Positions 35,924-49,318 of a stretch of DNA of 64,000 nt are shown in pieces (position 1 is the stretch's first letter; every line of letters begins with the position of its first letter). A program made the translations under genes and the position numbers. The stretch is from Bidens hawaiensis (Eukaryota > Streptophyta > Magnoliopsida > Asterales > Asteraceae). The stretch covers positions 137,501-201,500 of the forward strand of contig JAIQDT010000108.1 in assembly GCA_021521415.1 (NCBI GenBank), given 5' to 3'. The notes under the pieces are model-generated. The model was not told the DNA's origin. It searched no databases and saw only the letters and a list, made by a program, of their open reading frames with translations.

Positions 35924-37461
35924 AAATGATTATGGTGGAAAATCTTAAGGTTTAAATAAGTTTTTTTTGGGTGTTTGGTGAACATGGCACGTGGTAGCAT
36001 AATAGAGAGGACACGTGGCAGCATTATAGAGAATCCGAGAATGGAAATTTGTTGACTGGATTGCCTATGTGGACAGCCTTGTAGAAGGCCATGTGGAGCA
36101 ATGGTTTTGCTTTAATAGTATGTATAGATTGAAAGAAATTTGGTTATGAACTAATTACGGAGAACACTTCTCATATAATAATAGTTTTGAGCTACGCCAT
36201 GAAACATATTTTGATAAGTTTGAGGGTCTTCTCGACTTTGCCAATTGAAAAAAAATAACATGTTAACCCATTCGATTTTGTGTATGTTTTGCTTCACTTG
36301 AGCATAATTTTATTTGACATGTTTCACATAGAACATTCTGATCACAATTCAAGGAAAAGTCAATGCTGACACAAATGTCTCCAATTTGATCAATGTTAGA
36401 AGCATTGATAAGCCTAGAGGTGGCATGTCGGAAGTGTTTGTCATTTTTCTTAAATTTTAATAGTCATAGAAAAAATATTCAATGTACAAAATCCTGAATC
36501 TTTTGACTATTTTAAAAAATGTCCTTAAAAATAAATTCGAAACTCAATCACATTAAAATTCTAATTTTCATTTGTTTTGTATTTTCAAGTCAAAATTTTG
36601 AACCCGTAAGACGATAAATCTATTTGCATTATCAATGTAGTTAATTTGTACCAAACGATTTATTTGCGAATTTTTAACCCGTAAAAATCAAATTTAAGTT
36701 CCACAAAAAATCCGAAACAATCATTGATAAAAAACCCAAAAAACTAAATATGATAAAATTAATTATATTTGAAACTTATTGGTATATACTATCCTTACAA
36801 TTTAACACATATATGTATAGTTTACTAAATTAACCGAATAAACTAAATAGATAAATTTAAATCATATATTTATAATTTATAAATTTATATGACAATGTAC
36901 AAACAAATCAATAGATAAATGGATTTATTTTAAAAAAATGGATCAACTTTTAAGCATATATTTATAATTTAATGACTGAAAAAGTTATTCATAAATTGAA
37001 AACATATTATAGTTTTTTTGTTTTTTTATTTACAATCTTCAACAATATACATAACATAATATGTTAATGATAACATTTAAAATTATATTCTTTTCAATAT
37101 TTAACAAACACATTTCGTTCTTAATTTTTGGATTTCACCAATTATGTTGTGAATTATATTCTGACAATATATAGTAATATAATATGTAAATATTTATTTT
37201 TATAAAAGTTCATAGATATAATATAAATAAAGTTAAAAAAATGGTGAATAAATTAATCATGTAATTAATATAATATAAATGCAATGTAAAAGGAAAGTGA
37301 ATAATTATTTATTTATGTCATATATTAGTTTTGGAGGGAAAAAATTGTAAGAATTAACCACAAACTGACACGTGTCTACAATTATTTTACTTTATTAGAA
37401 TATGTAGATTTAGTATAAATAAGGGCTAGGATTTATTGTTTATTTAGTTTTTGATTAAGTT

Positions 37462-37562
37462 TAATATAAATAACTAAAAGATCATCTTCTAACTTGTTCC
37501 ATACTCTAACGTCTTCATGCGGAATGCCTTCTTGGGCCGGCTCCTATTATCGTCCCGTATCA
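37462..37562 (-). repeat. Right terminal inverted repeat
   Basis: Inverted partner of 30353-30453. Confidence 0.8.
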
Positions 37563-37567
37563 ATACC

Positions 37568-38635
37568 ACTTAATTATCCTATCTAGTGTGTCTATTTAAT
37601 ATGATTAACACCTCTAGTTATAGCCTCATGATCTTTTATATATACAATGGTGGTCTATCTAATATGATTAACACCTCTAGTTTTAGCCTCATGATCTTGT
37701 ATACAATGGTGGGGGAAACTGCAATATTAGGAAAGAAGAAAGTTTAGTCTTGTGCTTATCTAGTTCTAGTATTGAATTGGTGTAATAAATATTATTTTTT
37801 GGTTAAATTGGATTTCTCCGTAACTTACAAAAACGGTATGTTGTGCTTATCTACTCAGCCAGTTGATACGTCTTTACTAATTATGATATGTTTATCAACT
37901 TGGCTAGGAAGAACTTAAGAAACTATTATGCATTTCAACTAATATTATTGTAACACCTTTTGCAAAAGTTGTAAATTAAAGATTGTAGAAAATGTTAAAA
38001 ATATTGTAGATTGAAGAAAAAGTTAAGAATATTGTGATTCTCATAAACCTTTTCCACTTGAAGAGTTAAATGAGCCATATTGATTTATCTATAAAAATTT
38101 AACATATACTTTTTAGTTTTTCATGTAACTAATAGGTTTGTATTTTGAAGTCTACAAAAGTGTTTGTAATGAGCAAAATTTTGCTAAAACCATGATTCCA
38201 AAAATATATTTTGCTAGAATACGTACATATTCTAAAATTTTATAATTACGTTTGAGGCAGGACTTGGAACTTCATTTATGAAATATTTATAGATAAAATG
38301 AAAATACTTTTAACTGTTGTAAGGGAGGTGGGGGCGGTCTCAGGTAAACATACCCTGGGTATTATGAGAACACCGCCGCACCCCCTACTTTTTTTTTCTT
38401 TTTTTTAGGTGGTTCGAACATGTTATAGAACTTGAATGTTTTGTGTAAAAAAGTGAATTCAATACTTCTTTAACATCATCTCTATAAACACCATCTATAT
38501 AAAGTAAGGCGTTTCTTATTAATATGTTGGGTTTATTCGAGTAGTTTGGTAAATCGGGTTGTGCGCCTGTGCCTAAAAAAAAGTACACTCAAAATATCCT
38601 AAATTTATTGAGAGTAGTGCACTCAAAATATCCTC
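37568..38635. other. Intergenic DNA with a ~65-bp tandem duplication
   Basis: 37588-37710 contains two copies of a segment with ATATGATTAACACCTCTAGT and TAGCCTCATGATCTT. Nothing else was recognised. Confidence 0.6.
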
Positions 38636-38638
38636 TTA

Positions 38639-38797
38639 CACCACCCACTATGGGGCGCCGAAGAGGGAGATTGGCGGGCGATGTGGGCACGGAACACTAT
38701 AGGGGGCGCCATTGGACAGGGGCGCGGAAGATTTGACCGTTGCAATGGTCGGCGCGGTTAAGGAAATTTGGTGGGGCCCCTCACTTTCCTCTCTCAA

Positions 38798-38871
<74 letters not shown>

Positions 38872-39306
38872 ATGTATGATGTATATAAGGAAATTTGGTG
38901 GGGCCCCTCACTAGCCCTGCTTGCGGTGCGCACATATGATGTATATATGTGTGAACCCTCGGGTGGGCAAAAGTGAAATTGCACTAATTTTGACGTTATT
39001 TTACTAATCTCGTGAAAATAACGTTAAAAGTGACGGACGGTTAATCAGGTATCATGTAGTGGCATTGATAGCTGAAAGATAAGGGTACATGCACCGATCA
39101 GCCGGTGTCCCGATGATTGAGTGCTATGTGCCTTATGTCCAAGGCTTGATGCAAAACTACTATCGAGCCGGGGGTCTCATCGGAAGCAGCCTCTCTATCC
39201 CTATGGGGTAGAGGTAAGGCTGCCTACATCTTACCCTCCTCAGACCCTACCATAGCTTTGCTATTGGTGGGATATACTGAGTACGATGATGATGATGATG
39301 ATGATA

Positions 39307-39368
<62 letters not shown>

Positions 39369-39480
39369 CGGTAATGGGCGTTAAACCACAGCGGAGCATT
39401 ATTGGTTGGGACTTCGAAGCCCCCGGTGGTTACGTGGCGCTGGGAAGGGGCTTCGAAGCCTCTCACCATAGTGGATGGTC
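38639..39480. mobile_element. Harbinger/Tourist-like MITE, composite
   Basis: Ends CACCACCCACTATGGGG and, inverted, GACCATCCACTATGGTG, with TTA on both sides (38636-38638, 39481-39483). A 3-bp TTA/TAA duplication is typical of PIF/Harbinger MITEs. Inside are a direct repeat (AAGGAAATTTGGTGGGGCCC, near 38760 and 38887), a (CA)n(TA)n(TG)n microsatellite (~38810-38872), a SINE remnant and a (TA)n run. The copy may be two MITEs fused. Confidence 0.6.
39100..39304 (+). mobile_element. SINE remnant with (GAT)n tail
   Basis: The core (GGGGTCTCATCGGAAGCAGC, then GGGGTAGAGGTAAGG, TACATCTTACCCTCCTCAGA and a GGTGGGATATACTGAG end) is that of the widespread AU/TS-type plant SINEs. It ends in a GAT tandem (~39281-39304) in place of the usual TTG tail. 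The tRNA-like head is degraded. Confidence 0.65.
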
Positions 39481-39483
39481 TTA

Positions 39484-40576
39484 AGCATTTTCAACCCATC
39501 CTCTAATTTTTTATGAGGAGAGTTTGTAAATTATATGGTGATGTTGTGAGTGCAAATTATAGGGTGAAGAGAGAAAAATAGTTTTTTTTTGTAAACTTGA
39601 GGAAACTTTGTTTGCCCTTATATATTTTTTTAATATTTGTTGTATTGGTTGCGAATATAGAAGAGAAAAACTGTAAAAATAAAAATATAAATATGTATTA
39701 TTTAATTGAACAAGAGAAAGAAATGTACTGATTTTTGGAATAATTATATATAGAAACGAGGATATCAGACGTGCTAAGAATGCTCTAAGATGCTAAGAGC
39801 CCACATTCATGAAACGACTTACATTGAATGTCTTCTACTTTCCGTTAGTGGAAGGGTCATTACGATTTATATACAAATCACATTACAGTAAACGTGAATT
39901 ATATTATAAAAGGTTGATATAATTTAAAAATCTTGATAATTTTTTTTATTTTGTCATCACGTGTTTGGAACATAATCGATGCTAACAAAGGAGAGTTCTT
40001 AAATTTTTATTCATGGTAAAAGAAAATGCCCATATGACATATAAATAAGTTGTTAATGAATCAGACATTTAAAATAGAAGATGTAATAGTAATTAAATGA
40101 AGTTATTAAGCTAGTAAGAAAAGAGTCGACCACTAGAATTCTTGATGCAACAAAACGATTTGAGAATACGACATCAAACCGTGAGTTAGAAAGCACAAAG
40201 ATGATAGAAATTCCAATATTTTAACTACATACGTTTTGTTTTATTTGTATTATTGTTTCAAGAAAGCACAAAGATGAGAAAAGTTCCAATGTTTTATTTG
40301 TATTAACATAAGACTTTCATTTATTTAGGGGAGGCTCAACAACTAGAGGGCTAAAACGGAGTGAATTTCGTAGCCCTTTTTCAACTTTCGTAGTTATAAA
40401 AACAGTATTTTTTATACCTTGGTGTGGGAGCAACAATAAATATTTTTATAAAACAAATGTGGCATTATATTAGTAAAACATATTCTTGCTATCTGAGTAA
40501 ATTGTAGTTTGCGTCCATACTTGAGACCATGTTTTAAAAAATGAGATGGGGAACCCTTGTGGCCTATGGGTGGATT
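39484..40576. other. AT-rich intergenic DNA
   Basis: No gene was recognised. A short phrase GTAGTTTGCGTCCATAC near 40506 resembles the end of the TIR element that begins at 40577. Confidence 0.4.
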
Positions 40577-41271
40577 AGTTTGCGTCCCTCCTTATAACTA
40601 TGTCGGGGGTTTTCGTTATATAAACCACTAAAATGACATTTATGCCCTTTACTAAAACATTTATAAAAAAATATATAGTTAAAGTTAGGAGTGAACAGTA
40701 TGTCATACTCTTCCTTCCCATACAAAACCATATCCCAAAATCTAGGGTTTCAGATCTCAACCTATCTCCGTGATTAATTTGTTGTTCACCATCAACTATG
40801 TCCAAGATCACAAACTTCACTTACACCGGAGTCTCCACCTCCGACACCTACGTCTCCATCATCACTTGCAGGGGCGCAGCTTCACTAGGCCAGGGGTGCC
40901 CCCCGTTTTTCCGCTTAGTAGTGTATATTTTCCGATATTCGGCCGAAAATTTGTATACGTAATGTAAATTTACCCGTTTTTGGCCGAAAATTTGAGCCCC
41001 CCTGAGAGTTTCCATTTTTGGCCGAAAATTTGAGCCCGGCCCGCCCGAGTTTATGATTTTCACTATACATTTTGAGTCCGCCCCCCCCCCCCCCCCGACA
41101 AACTTGTCCAAGCTTCGCCACTAATCACTTGTCGCCCAAACAAAGTTACACGGTGTAAAATTTGTCACCAAACGGCATCAATGGCGCGACTTCTTCTACT
41201 ACACTGCCATACTGAAACGAATATCCTACAAAGACGCCATAGATGATAGAATATATTTTTTAAAATTACTT

Positions 41272-41308
<37 letters not shown>

Positions 41309-41424
41309 GTGTGTGTGTGTGTGGTGGGGGTGGGGGGTTAATAAACAAGGTTTGGGTGCACTTAAATCAGTAAATGCCTTTATCTTTAACCTTAGGGGTA
41401 ATGGTTGAGGGAAGGACGCAAACT
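40577..41424. mobile_element. TIR repeat with AGTTTGCGTCC ends
   Basis: AGTTTGCGTCC at 40577 and GGACGCAAACT at 41414 form an inverted pair around ~850 bp holding a nested hAT MITE and a (GA)n microsatellite (~41273-41306). The superfamily is not identified, and the target duplication was not resolved. Confidence 0.4.
40869..41123. mobile_element. hAT-type MITE, 255 bp
   Basis: Ends CAGGGGCGCAGCTT and, inverted, TAGTGGCGAAGCTT, flanked by a perfect 8-bp duplication ATCACTTG (40861-40868 and 41124-41131). The interior has three GGCCGAAAATTTG copies and a poly-C run near the right end. It is the same family type as 3989-4146. Confidence 0.85.
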
Positions 41425-43926
41425 GATCCCATCTTTAAAGAACAACTAGTGGCAAGAACCCGGCGCATCAATACACGTCATTATAGACACACATATCTCA
41501 TAACACTGTATCCATAAAATATATATTGTAGTCAGAAAGAGTGTATATAAATAACTGTTAACAACATATCACCTTATCAATCAAGTTTAACATAATCTAT
41601 TATTTTATCTCTGTCCATAATCCATGATGACCACATAAGCTACCAACTTTTATAAAAATAAAACATGCTTACATGCAAGCAGAGATCAAATGACAATCAT
41701 ATCACCTTAAAGGAGCAAATCAGTTATTGTTCACATCAATTTCTGAGCCTTAATACAAAGATGCAGATGCAACAACGATAATTCCTACACATTATAAAAC
41801 CTGTGTTTTAAAGGACTTGTGTTCTTCATCAAAAGCACAACTGTTTGAGCTGCAATGCTTCTAGTTTCTCCAAGATTGTCAACGTTCTCATGTGCTTTAG
41901 CTAGCTTTCAGATTGATAGTTCTAATGGTTTCTTTATGAGGGCTATTTTGGTCTTTGAAGAATCGAAGTGACATCTTAGTTCTGATGGCTTCTTTATGAG
42001 GGCAATTTTGGTCTTTGAAGAACCAAGGTGACATCTTAGTTTCGTTGCTCCTAACCAGCCTCATGCATCAGTCTCACATGACATCTGCTTCAACACAGGG
42101 TCGAGTGAGTCAATAACATAGTTGACTCTAACTGAGAAATGCAACATGATATAATGATTAAAAAGGTAATGATAAATCTTACATCTTCTTTGATGAAAAC
42201 GAATACCCATGTCACTATGTCAGGTAGATCAAAAGCACCAAAATGGCATCAATAACACAATGCAACAGCAGACACCTAAAACACCGTGATTAATTAGGGT
42301 AAGAACCTCAATTCATCAAACGATCATAAACATGAGTGTAATTGTTTTTAAGGTTGTATTTAGTTTCAAAAGGTTGTTTTCATTTCCAGCCAATATTTGT
42401 AGGCAAAGGAGCAACCTCATTCGTTAATGCAAAACAGCAAAAAAAATGTGCACATACTGAAAAAACAAATATCCTATATGAAAGTTCTATATGAAAATAA
42501 AAGCTGTCATTTATTATTTGTTAAAACATTTCATGGATCAAGACATTATAATTAATTCCAAACAAAAGGGACAGTGAATCTACCCGTGACACTTAATGAT
42601 GGCTTGGTTTACCTCCTAAGAAATCATATATAAGCTATAAACATGAATCAAGGTGCTAATAGTATAAGAATTTCAAGTTAAGCAAAGACAACCGTTGTCT
42701 AAATGGAACCCGACAACAGTCAAAATCAAAGCCATAAACAGAATGATCTATATCTGTAAAATGTAAAATAACATGAGTAGAAAACAATACCTTAGCATCC
42801 AAATACGTAACTCTGCAAACGTAACTTGTGATACAAAAACACGAAAAAAAAACGCCAATATATTAGAGCAATATCAATGAAAGAAATCTAAACAATACAA
42901 CATGATAATCAAAAGTAAGCAATAAATGATAAAAAAAATACAATTAAAATTGGATTAAATGAAAGCATGTAATTAATTAAACCCCCTAAATTTTTAGTAT
43001 TACCAAACTTGAAAATTGCCTACTGTGACATAAAAAAAACAGTGTATACTGAAAGCAGTAAATGTAAACCTAACCATACCGAACAAAGCCAAGCGAAGTG
43101 TAGAATCCTATTAAAGCTGTGAGTAAAATCACAAAGAAACAAAAGCAAAATAAAAAAAAATTTGTCATTAGGTGGCACGTAAGTTTAAATCAAATTGAAA
43201 TAGGGGAGTTCAACAGATCATAAAGTCCTTTCTCACCCAATAGGTAAATGAAGAAACCGGAAGAAAGAGTCACTGAAAAATGGAACTGCGACTACAATAC
43301 AATCACATATCAAGAGTAGTATTAGAATGCATTGTTAGAAACAGGAATATGAAATTAACCATGGGATTGATCACATTGTAAAAACCCTAATTTGATTTTT
43401 AAGACAGCCTTTGTCAAAATACTTTATCTGAACCCTAGCCGCCGTCTACCACCATGAAGGGTTGAGATTTTCTTCATTTTAGATGAGAGAAACAATCTGG
43501 CATAATTGAGGCAACACATTGAAACTTGAAAGGGAGGTGACAAAGCAAAGCAGGGAAGGACACGTAGCAAATGCTCTGTACAGGTGTTATACAGACAGCT
43601 TGTACAACCAAAGCAGCATCATGTACAACCTGTGATGCACAATTTCAGCCAAAATTGTAATATTATAAATGGCTAACAATGCTCATTTTTGAAATTAGGG
43701 TTTCAACTCTCAAGTGTGAGGTTTTATTGTCCACGAGGAAACTTCACAACTAGTCACTTATCATGAATTGTTGTCACGCAAACATATACTTACTGTGAGG
43801 TTTTTCTCTTAAGTATGCACCCAATAGTGACATTTGAGACGATACATTCATTATGATCTAGTCTCTAATAGAACATCATGATTAGTAATTTGCCTAAAGT
43901 GTTAGAAGGGAATGATCTAAGGCAAG
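41425..43926. other. Non-coding region with a 60-bp tandem pair
   Basis: 41918-41977 and 41978-42037 are tandem copies (AGTTCTAATGGTTTCTTTAT / AGTTCTGATGGCTTCTTTAT). Because 60 bp is 20 codons, the minus strand keeps one frame (FKDQNCPHKEAIRTKMS type) across both, but it soon ends. A minus-strand frame AKAHENVDNLGETRSIAAQ (~41895-41840) also looks codon-like. No family was recognised; possibly a decayed gene or a transcribed non-coding locus. Confidence 0.4.
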
Positions 43927-44885
43927 ATGAGAGGTGCTTGGGGGAGCTTTGGTGGCACTTCTAAATATTTCTACCAGGCCTATGTAGCCTTCGTTTCTGA
44001 ATATGCCCAACAAAAGTCGGCAATCTTAGTTTTCCTTTATTTTAATAGGTCCCGGTCCTTAAAAATAATTGCATTATTTACTCTTTTTATTTCGGAACTT
44101 CCAACACACAAGTTTAATATGCACGCTTGTACTTTTTCTAAACTTAGATTACACACTCTTTAACATGCGTTATTGTTTTAATTAAATTGCTCTCTATATT
44201 GGGGTAGACTTATTTTTTGTTTTGGGTTACCGTTAATTTAAAGTGTGTTTCATATTGGTTTATGTACTAGTATGAGTCATAAGAATAGGATGTAAACACA
44301 TCTAAATTAATGATCATTAATTGGTCTCTTTTAAAAGTTTTATTTTTGTTACTTCTGACACGTTTTAATGGCCTATTTTTTGTCAAAGTTGATAAAAATT
44401 CTTTAATCTGAAACCGAGTGTCGGAATTACTTGACTTCTCACCCTCTCTTTCACTCCACAAGCGAGTAAAGCACCCACCGTTTACTCCCACCGTTTTCGG
44501 TGCTCTAAATGTTGTATCTTAACTCATGTATTAACCCGTTATATAGTTAAGATTAGATTACGTGAATCAATAGTTAGGATCATGTGAGACTTTATATTTA
44601 TGCATGCATAAATGACATTTATATATATATAGATATATTGTATGTGTAACACATTTGAGAGTTTTCACGAATCCAAGAAACTTGTATCAAAAGTGTAAGG
44701 CATGATTTGATTGTGACATACATATGTACAAAATACCTCTATACTTATAAGCTTCTACCATTTATATCAACCGGCAAATCATTAGTCAACAAAAACATGT
44801 AGAGGGCAAAAATGTAATTCCACACCACCAAAAATATCTGAGATTATATTGTAGCACCAACTTGCTTAGTGAGTAATGATCACAC

Positions 44886-44892
44886 TATAAAA
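44886..44892 (+). promoter_or_regulatory. TATA box of the CIPK gene
   Basis: TATAAAA lies 96-102 bases upstream of the ATG at 44988, in a C/A-rich leader context. Confidence 0.5.
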
Positions 44893-44987
44893 CATCATTA
44901 AAACCTTCCCCTACCACTAACTTAAACCTACTTTAATTAATTCTCCAAATAGTTTCTTATTATTCGCCGGCCGGTTGACAACTTGAC

Positions 44988-46803
44988 ATGTCACCCCCGC
45001 CGCCGTCAACCACCACCATCAACCGAACCGCCAGCGACGGCGGAACCATCATCCTCAACAAATACCAACTCACACACTTCTTGGGACGTGGCAGCTTCGC
45101 CAAAGTCTACCACGGGCGGTCTCTTATCGACAACTCATCCGTGGCCGTCAAAGTCATCGACAAACCCTCAACCGCCGATCCCACACTGGAACCTAGACTC
45201 ATCCGTGAAGTCAACGCCATGCGCAGACTCAACCACAAAAACATCCTTAAACTCCACGAAGTCATGGCCACAAAAACAAAAATTTACCTCGTCATGGAAC
45301 TAGCCGCTGGCGGCGAACTTTTCACCCAGCTCATCCGTCATCGACGGATGAAAGAACCCACCGCGCGTTTCTACTTCCAACAACTCGTATCGGCTCTCAA
45401 CTTTTGCCACGAAAACGGTGTAATGCATCGTGATCTAAAGCCTCAAAACATATTACTTGACAAAGACGGAAACCTGAAGCTCTCTGACTTCGGACTCTCC
45501 GCGTTACCCGAGTCGAGAACTAACGGTCTCCTCCACACCGCGTGTGGAACTCCGGCGTTCACTGCGCCGGAGATTGTTAGGGGGAAAGGGTACGACGGTG
45601 CAAAGGCGGATGCATGGTCATGTGGGGTTATATTATTTAACCTCCTTTCTGGGTACTTACCGTTTGACGACAGTAACTTACCCAATATGTACCGAAAGAT
45701 TTACAGCCGAAAAATTGTGTTTCCGGAATGGATCACGAAACAACCCCGGGTTATAATTAAAAAACTACTTGACCCGAACCCGAAAACCCGGATGAGCATT
45801 GAAAAGTTGATGGATCTTGCATGGTTTAAGAAATCGTTGAAACCCGACCCGATGGTTGACTTACACATGGATAAATTTAAATACGAGGTAAAATTTTTGA
45901 ACGGCTTTACTATCAAAAATAAAAAGGCTAGGAGTACGCCTATAAACGAATTATATTGTTAGTGAACTATTCGTGAAAAGTTCGTTTATGTTCCTTCACT
46001 TAATAAATGAACGAACCTGAATAAAATATTGGTGTTTATTTAACTAAACGGTCATATATGAACACATTTTGTGTTCGTTTATTTATGTTCCTAAACGTTA
46101 CTATATGTTCGCTTGTGTTCATTCATTTTTTATTTATCTTTGTTTGTGTTTATGTTTATTTATGTTCATTTTTTTGTATTATGGTCATTTATGTTTGTCT
46201 GTGTTAATGAACTGTTTGTTTAGATTTTAAATGAACGAACATGTTTATTTTTTAAACGAACAAACATGAAAACAAATATCTATCTGATTAAGTGTTCGTA
46301 TTTGTGTTCATTTAAAGCTAAATGAGCGAACATGTTATTTACAGGCCTAACTAGCAGCACAGCTTGTTCCCCGTTTACCTTCATATCGATATAAACACTA
46401 CTCTTTAATGAGAATTAAGTAATTAAATCGTATGTTTCAGGTAAATTATGAAATGAAAAATTCGATGAATGCGTTTGATATAATATCGATGTCATCCGGG
46501 TTAAACTTGTCGGGTATTTTCGAAGAGAAGGGGACGAAAAAAGAACGGCGCTTTACATCGACGGCAAAGGCAGATGAGATCAAGAAGACGGTGGTGGAAG
46601 TTGGGGAGAGATTAGGATTTGGGTTGAAGAAGATGAAGGATGATGGCGTGGTTGGGTTGGTGAAAGGGAGGGTTTTCGTGTTGTCGAAGGTGATGGAGGT
46701 GGTGCCGGAGTTGTTGTTGGTGGAGATGACGGTGGTTGATGGTGGAGATGAGGTTAGTGAGGTTGAATGGGATGCTTTGAAAGTGGGTTCTCTCATGGCA
46801 TAG
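44988..46803 (+). CDS. CIPK: CBL-interacting protein kinase (CIPK7/4-like, SnRK3)
   Basis: Ser/Thr kinase activated by calcium-bound CBL sensors. Exon 1 (44988-45887, 300 codons) holds the kinase domain: LGRGSFAKV (~32-40), Lys55 in [12 protein letters not shown] (147-154), DFG (167-169), activation loop with [10 protein letters not shown] (186-195). A 553-base GT-AG intron (donor GAG|GTAAAA, acceptor TTTCAG) follows. Exon 2 (46441-46803, 120 codons) starts VNYEMKNS and carries the NAF motif (Asn310-Ala-Phe), the CBL-docking, autoinhibitory site, then a PPI-type segment (~337-365, [14 protein letters not shown]) that would bind PP2C phosphatases. The total is 420 residues, usual for the family, and all catalytic residues are present. 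If the intron is retained, translation stops after INELYC, giving a kinase without the NAF brake. The sequence is nearest CIPK7/CIPK4; the exact number is uncertain. Confidence 0.93.
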
Positions 46804-48768
46804 TGATCATGTATAGTGAACCACCTTTTTTGTATTAAGGATAATTAATTAGCTAAGTGCTTAAAGTTGTTACCTTCAGTCAGTCTTTAAAGTTTTCATG
46901 AATCAAGAAAATAAATCCAATGTAAATATTATGTTATTTTAATAGTTATTGTTAGGGTGTTTTTTATTTGGTTGAAATTTAAAACCGAATCGAATTATAT
47001 AGTTAAAATTATCGAACTTAAAACAGGATGTGAAGTTAGTTTAGTTACAGCTTTGATCAAATAAACCAAGTAAAATTATTTTTACCATTTCTTTTTATTG
47101 AAACATAAAGTATTAAAGCTAAATTAAGAAAACTCAATAACTATTATTTGTTATGCGGTTTATGTGATTTATTCGGTTGAATCAAATTCAGATTTTTATA
47201 ATGTACCGAAACTTATTCGGATTCGAAAATTGAATATGTAATTCATTATGGCATTAAAGTTTAAACAACTTTGTTTTTCGGTTTAATCGATTTGAAGTTG
47301 GATAACGGACACAACCATATTTGAACAAACTTAAAAATTAATGCACCACCACAATTAGGTATGATTGGTTATCACGTAAATAGTTAGGTAAATCACTCAA
47401 ATCATTTACAGTATTTGAAAAGAGGTTGTCTTGCCAAATTTGTACAATTTATGATTTGTAGGATTTGAAAAAAAAAATAATTATGACATTTGCGTTTTGT
47501 AGCAAGCTTGATGCGCTTTATATCACACACTTTAAAAATGTAATATTTTAATGACACTGAAAAAGCTTAACAAGACTATGAGAGACATGTGACATCCACA
47601 AGTGAATTAGTAGAGTTAACTCTTTGATGGATGTTATAAATGATGTTATAGCCCGACTACGTGGATGTAATATGTTATGACCGAAACCGTTTTGTATCAT
47701 CTATTACCTATTAGGTATGTCAAACTAAGATCTAGATAGCGATGAGCATGGGAGAACCTACACACGTTCAATCCCCCCCCCCCCCCCCCCCCCTCTCCCA
47801 TTTCGAAATTTTAGTAGAGAACATATATCAAACCAGTGAATACCTATATATTTTATGATGTGAACCCCATTACAAATTGAGAAACTGCCTTAGTGGAAAG
47901 GAAGTCTTTCTTTCAAACTAGAAGTATTTAGTTTGATTCTTATGTCGACTTGTTATTTTTTAATGTCAAATAGATTTAAAAACCAAAGAAACAAGCATAA
48001 GAGAGACCAGACGGACACCCTTCACTCCATCCCATTTAAGGATAAAAATGGGTCGGGTTTGGGACAAATTTAGACATTCCCAAACCCGTTCATGGTTAAT
48101 AAAGCTCATTCCAAACCAATCGGTATTTTTCGCCCCGACGGACGTTGGGCGTGTCTGCGGATTTCGTCTATACCCGACCGTGAACTAGTCGGGTATCTAT
48201 TGGGTTTTGACAATTTATAACTAGTTAATTACTTCGGGTAAGTAATTATTAATCAATTACAAAAAATAATTACCACAAAATGTTGCGTGTTAGAATATTT
48301 TGAGAACTCCTTTGAGTCATACGAACTTTGGAATTACTCAAAAAAGACATATTTGTTTATTTTTTAAAATAATTTAGAAGAGCTTACATACACTTTTATG
48401 AGTATTTTTGTCAAGAAAAAAAATGTTAAGAAAATTTTATTTAATCAACAAAAATTACTGTGTTATCGCATGTTACATATATTACATGCATTTAAGTTAT
48501 GTATCTATGACAAACTATAAATGCTCGTTACACATATTTCAATGGTCGACTTGTGTAAAAACAATTTCAAATTTCTAATAAATCTAACGTACATATAATA
48601 CTTATGAATTTTTTTAGTGTTTTCACATGTTTTCTTTGTGTGACTCTCAAATTCCTCATGACTCATAGTAGTTCTCAAAAGAACATGATCCATGTTGTCA
48701 ATAACTAATTAATTATAACACATGATTGTTATAACAACTTTTGACAAGTAATGCACCAAATTCATACA
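46804..48768. other. AT-rich intergenic DNA
   Basis: The CIPK 3' flank, then unrecognised sequence. A poly-C tract of more than 20 bases lies at ~47766-47792. A GGGTCGGGTTTGGG-type interspersed repeat patch occurs near 48050-48200. Confidence 0.45.
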
Positions 48769-49162
48769 TGTAACAACTCGGATTTCTAAAATTTATATTC
48801 GTTAATCATAACCCGACCCGTTTCTATGTCGGAAAAAGTTTATCTAGAAAATGTCGCGCTTATCGAGATATTATTGTTATTTTGATGATATTGTTTATAT
48901 AAAATAACTTTCCACCAAATACATATTTAACCCTAAACTAGGTTCTATCTCATTATGTATCCATACTAGATCTCGGGGGACTAAGATGCAAATACTGTGT
49001 ATTAATATATTATAATAAATTACCTCCTAACCCAAACCCAAAGACCCGACCCGTATTCGAAACCCGTAAACCCGTTTAGAGTCTTGAGCCGTAATTCTCA
49101 TCATTAACTTGGAAAGCAAATCATAGGTTTTGTTAATCTTACCTTTTGCGGCCTAACCGACA

Positions 49163-49318
49163 TCTCAATTGCGTTATATGAATCACGAATCTGCAGCTCT
49201 TATTACCTTGGCCGACTCTTAACCTAGATCGCTATACGTATAAATGGTTATATAAGCCCAATTAAACTCGTAAGCACAGTCACTAAACCCTAGCTGACTA
49301 TAGCCCCCTGGTTAAGGG
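49163..49318 (+). repeat. 155-bp direct repeat, copy 1
   Basis: It starts ACATCTCAATTGCGTTATAT and ends AGCCCCCTGGTTAA. It matches 51633-51790 at roughly 93% by eye. Confidence 0.85.

Noticed and set aside
40796..41200. Possible short coding exon (MSKITNFTYTGVSTSDTY) split by the hAT MITE
   Set aside because: Removing the MITE does not extend the frame into anything recognisable; more likely repeat sequence.
43927..44163. 78-residue plus-strand ORF near the CIPK promoter
   Set aside because: No recognised family, no nearby splice or promoter support.
47766..47792. Long poly-C tract as a regulatory element
   Set aside because: Simple homopolymer; length may even be a sequencing artefact.
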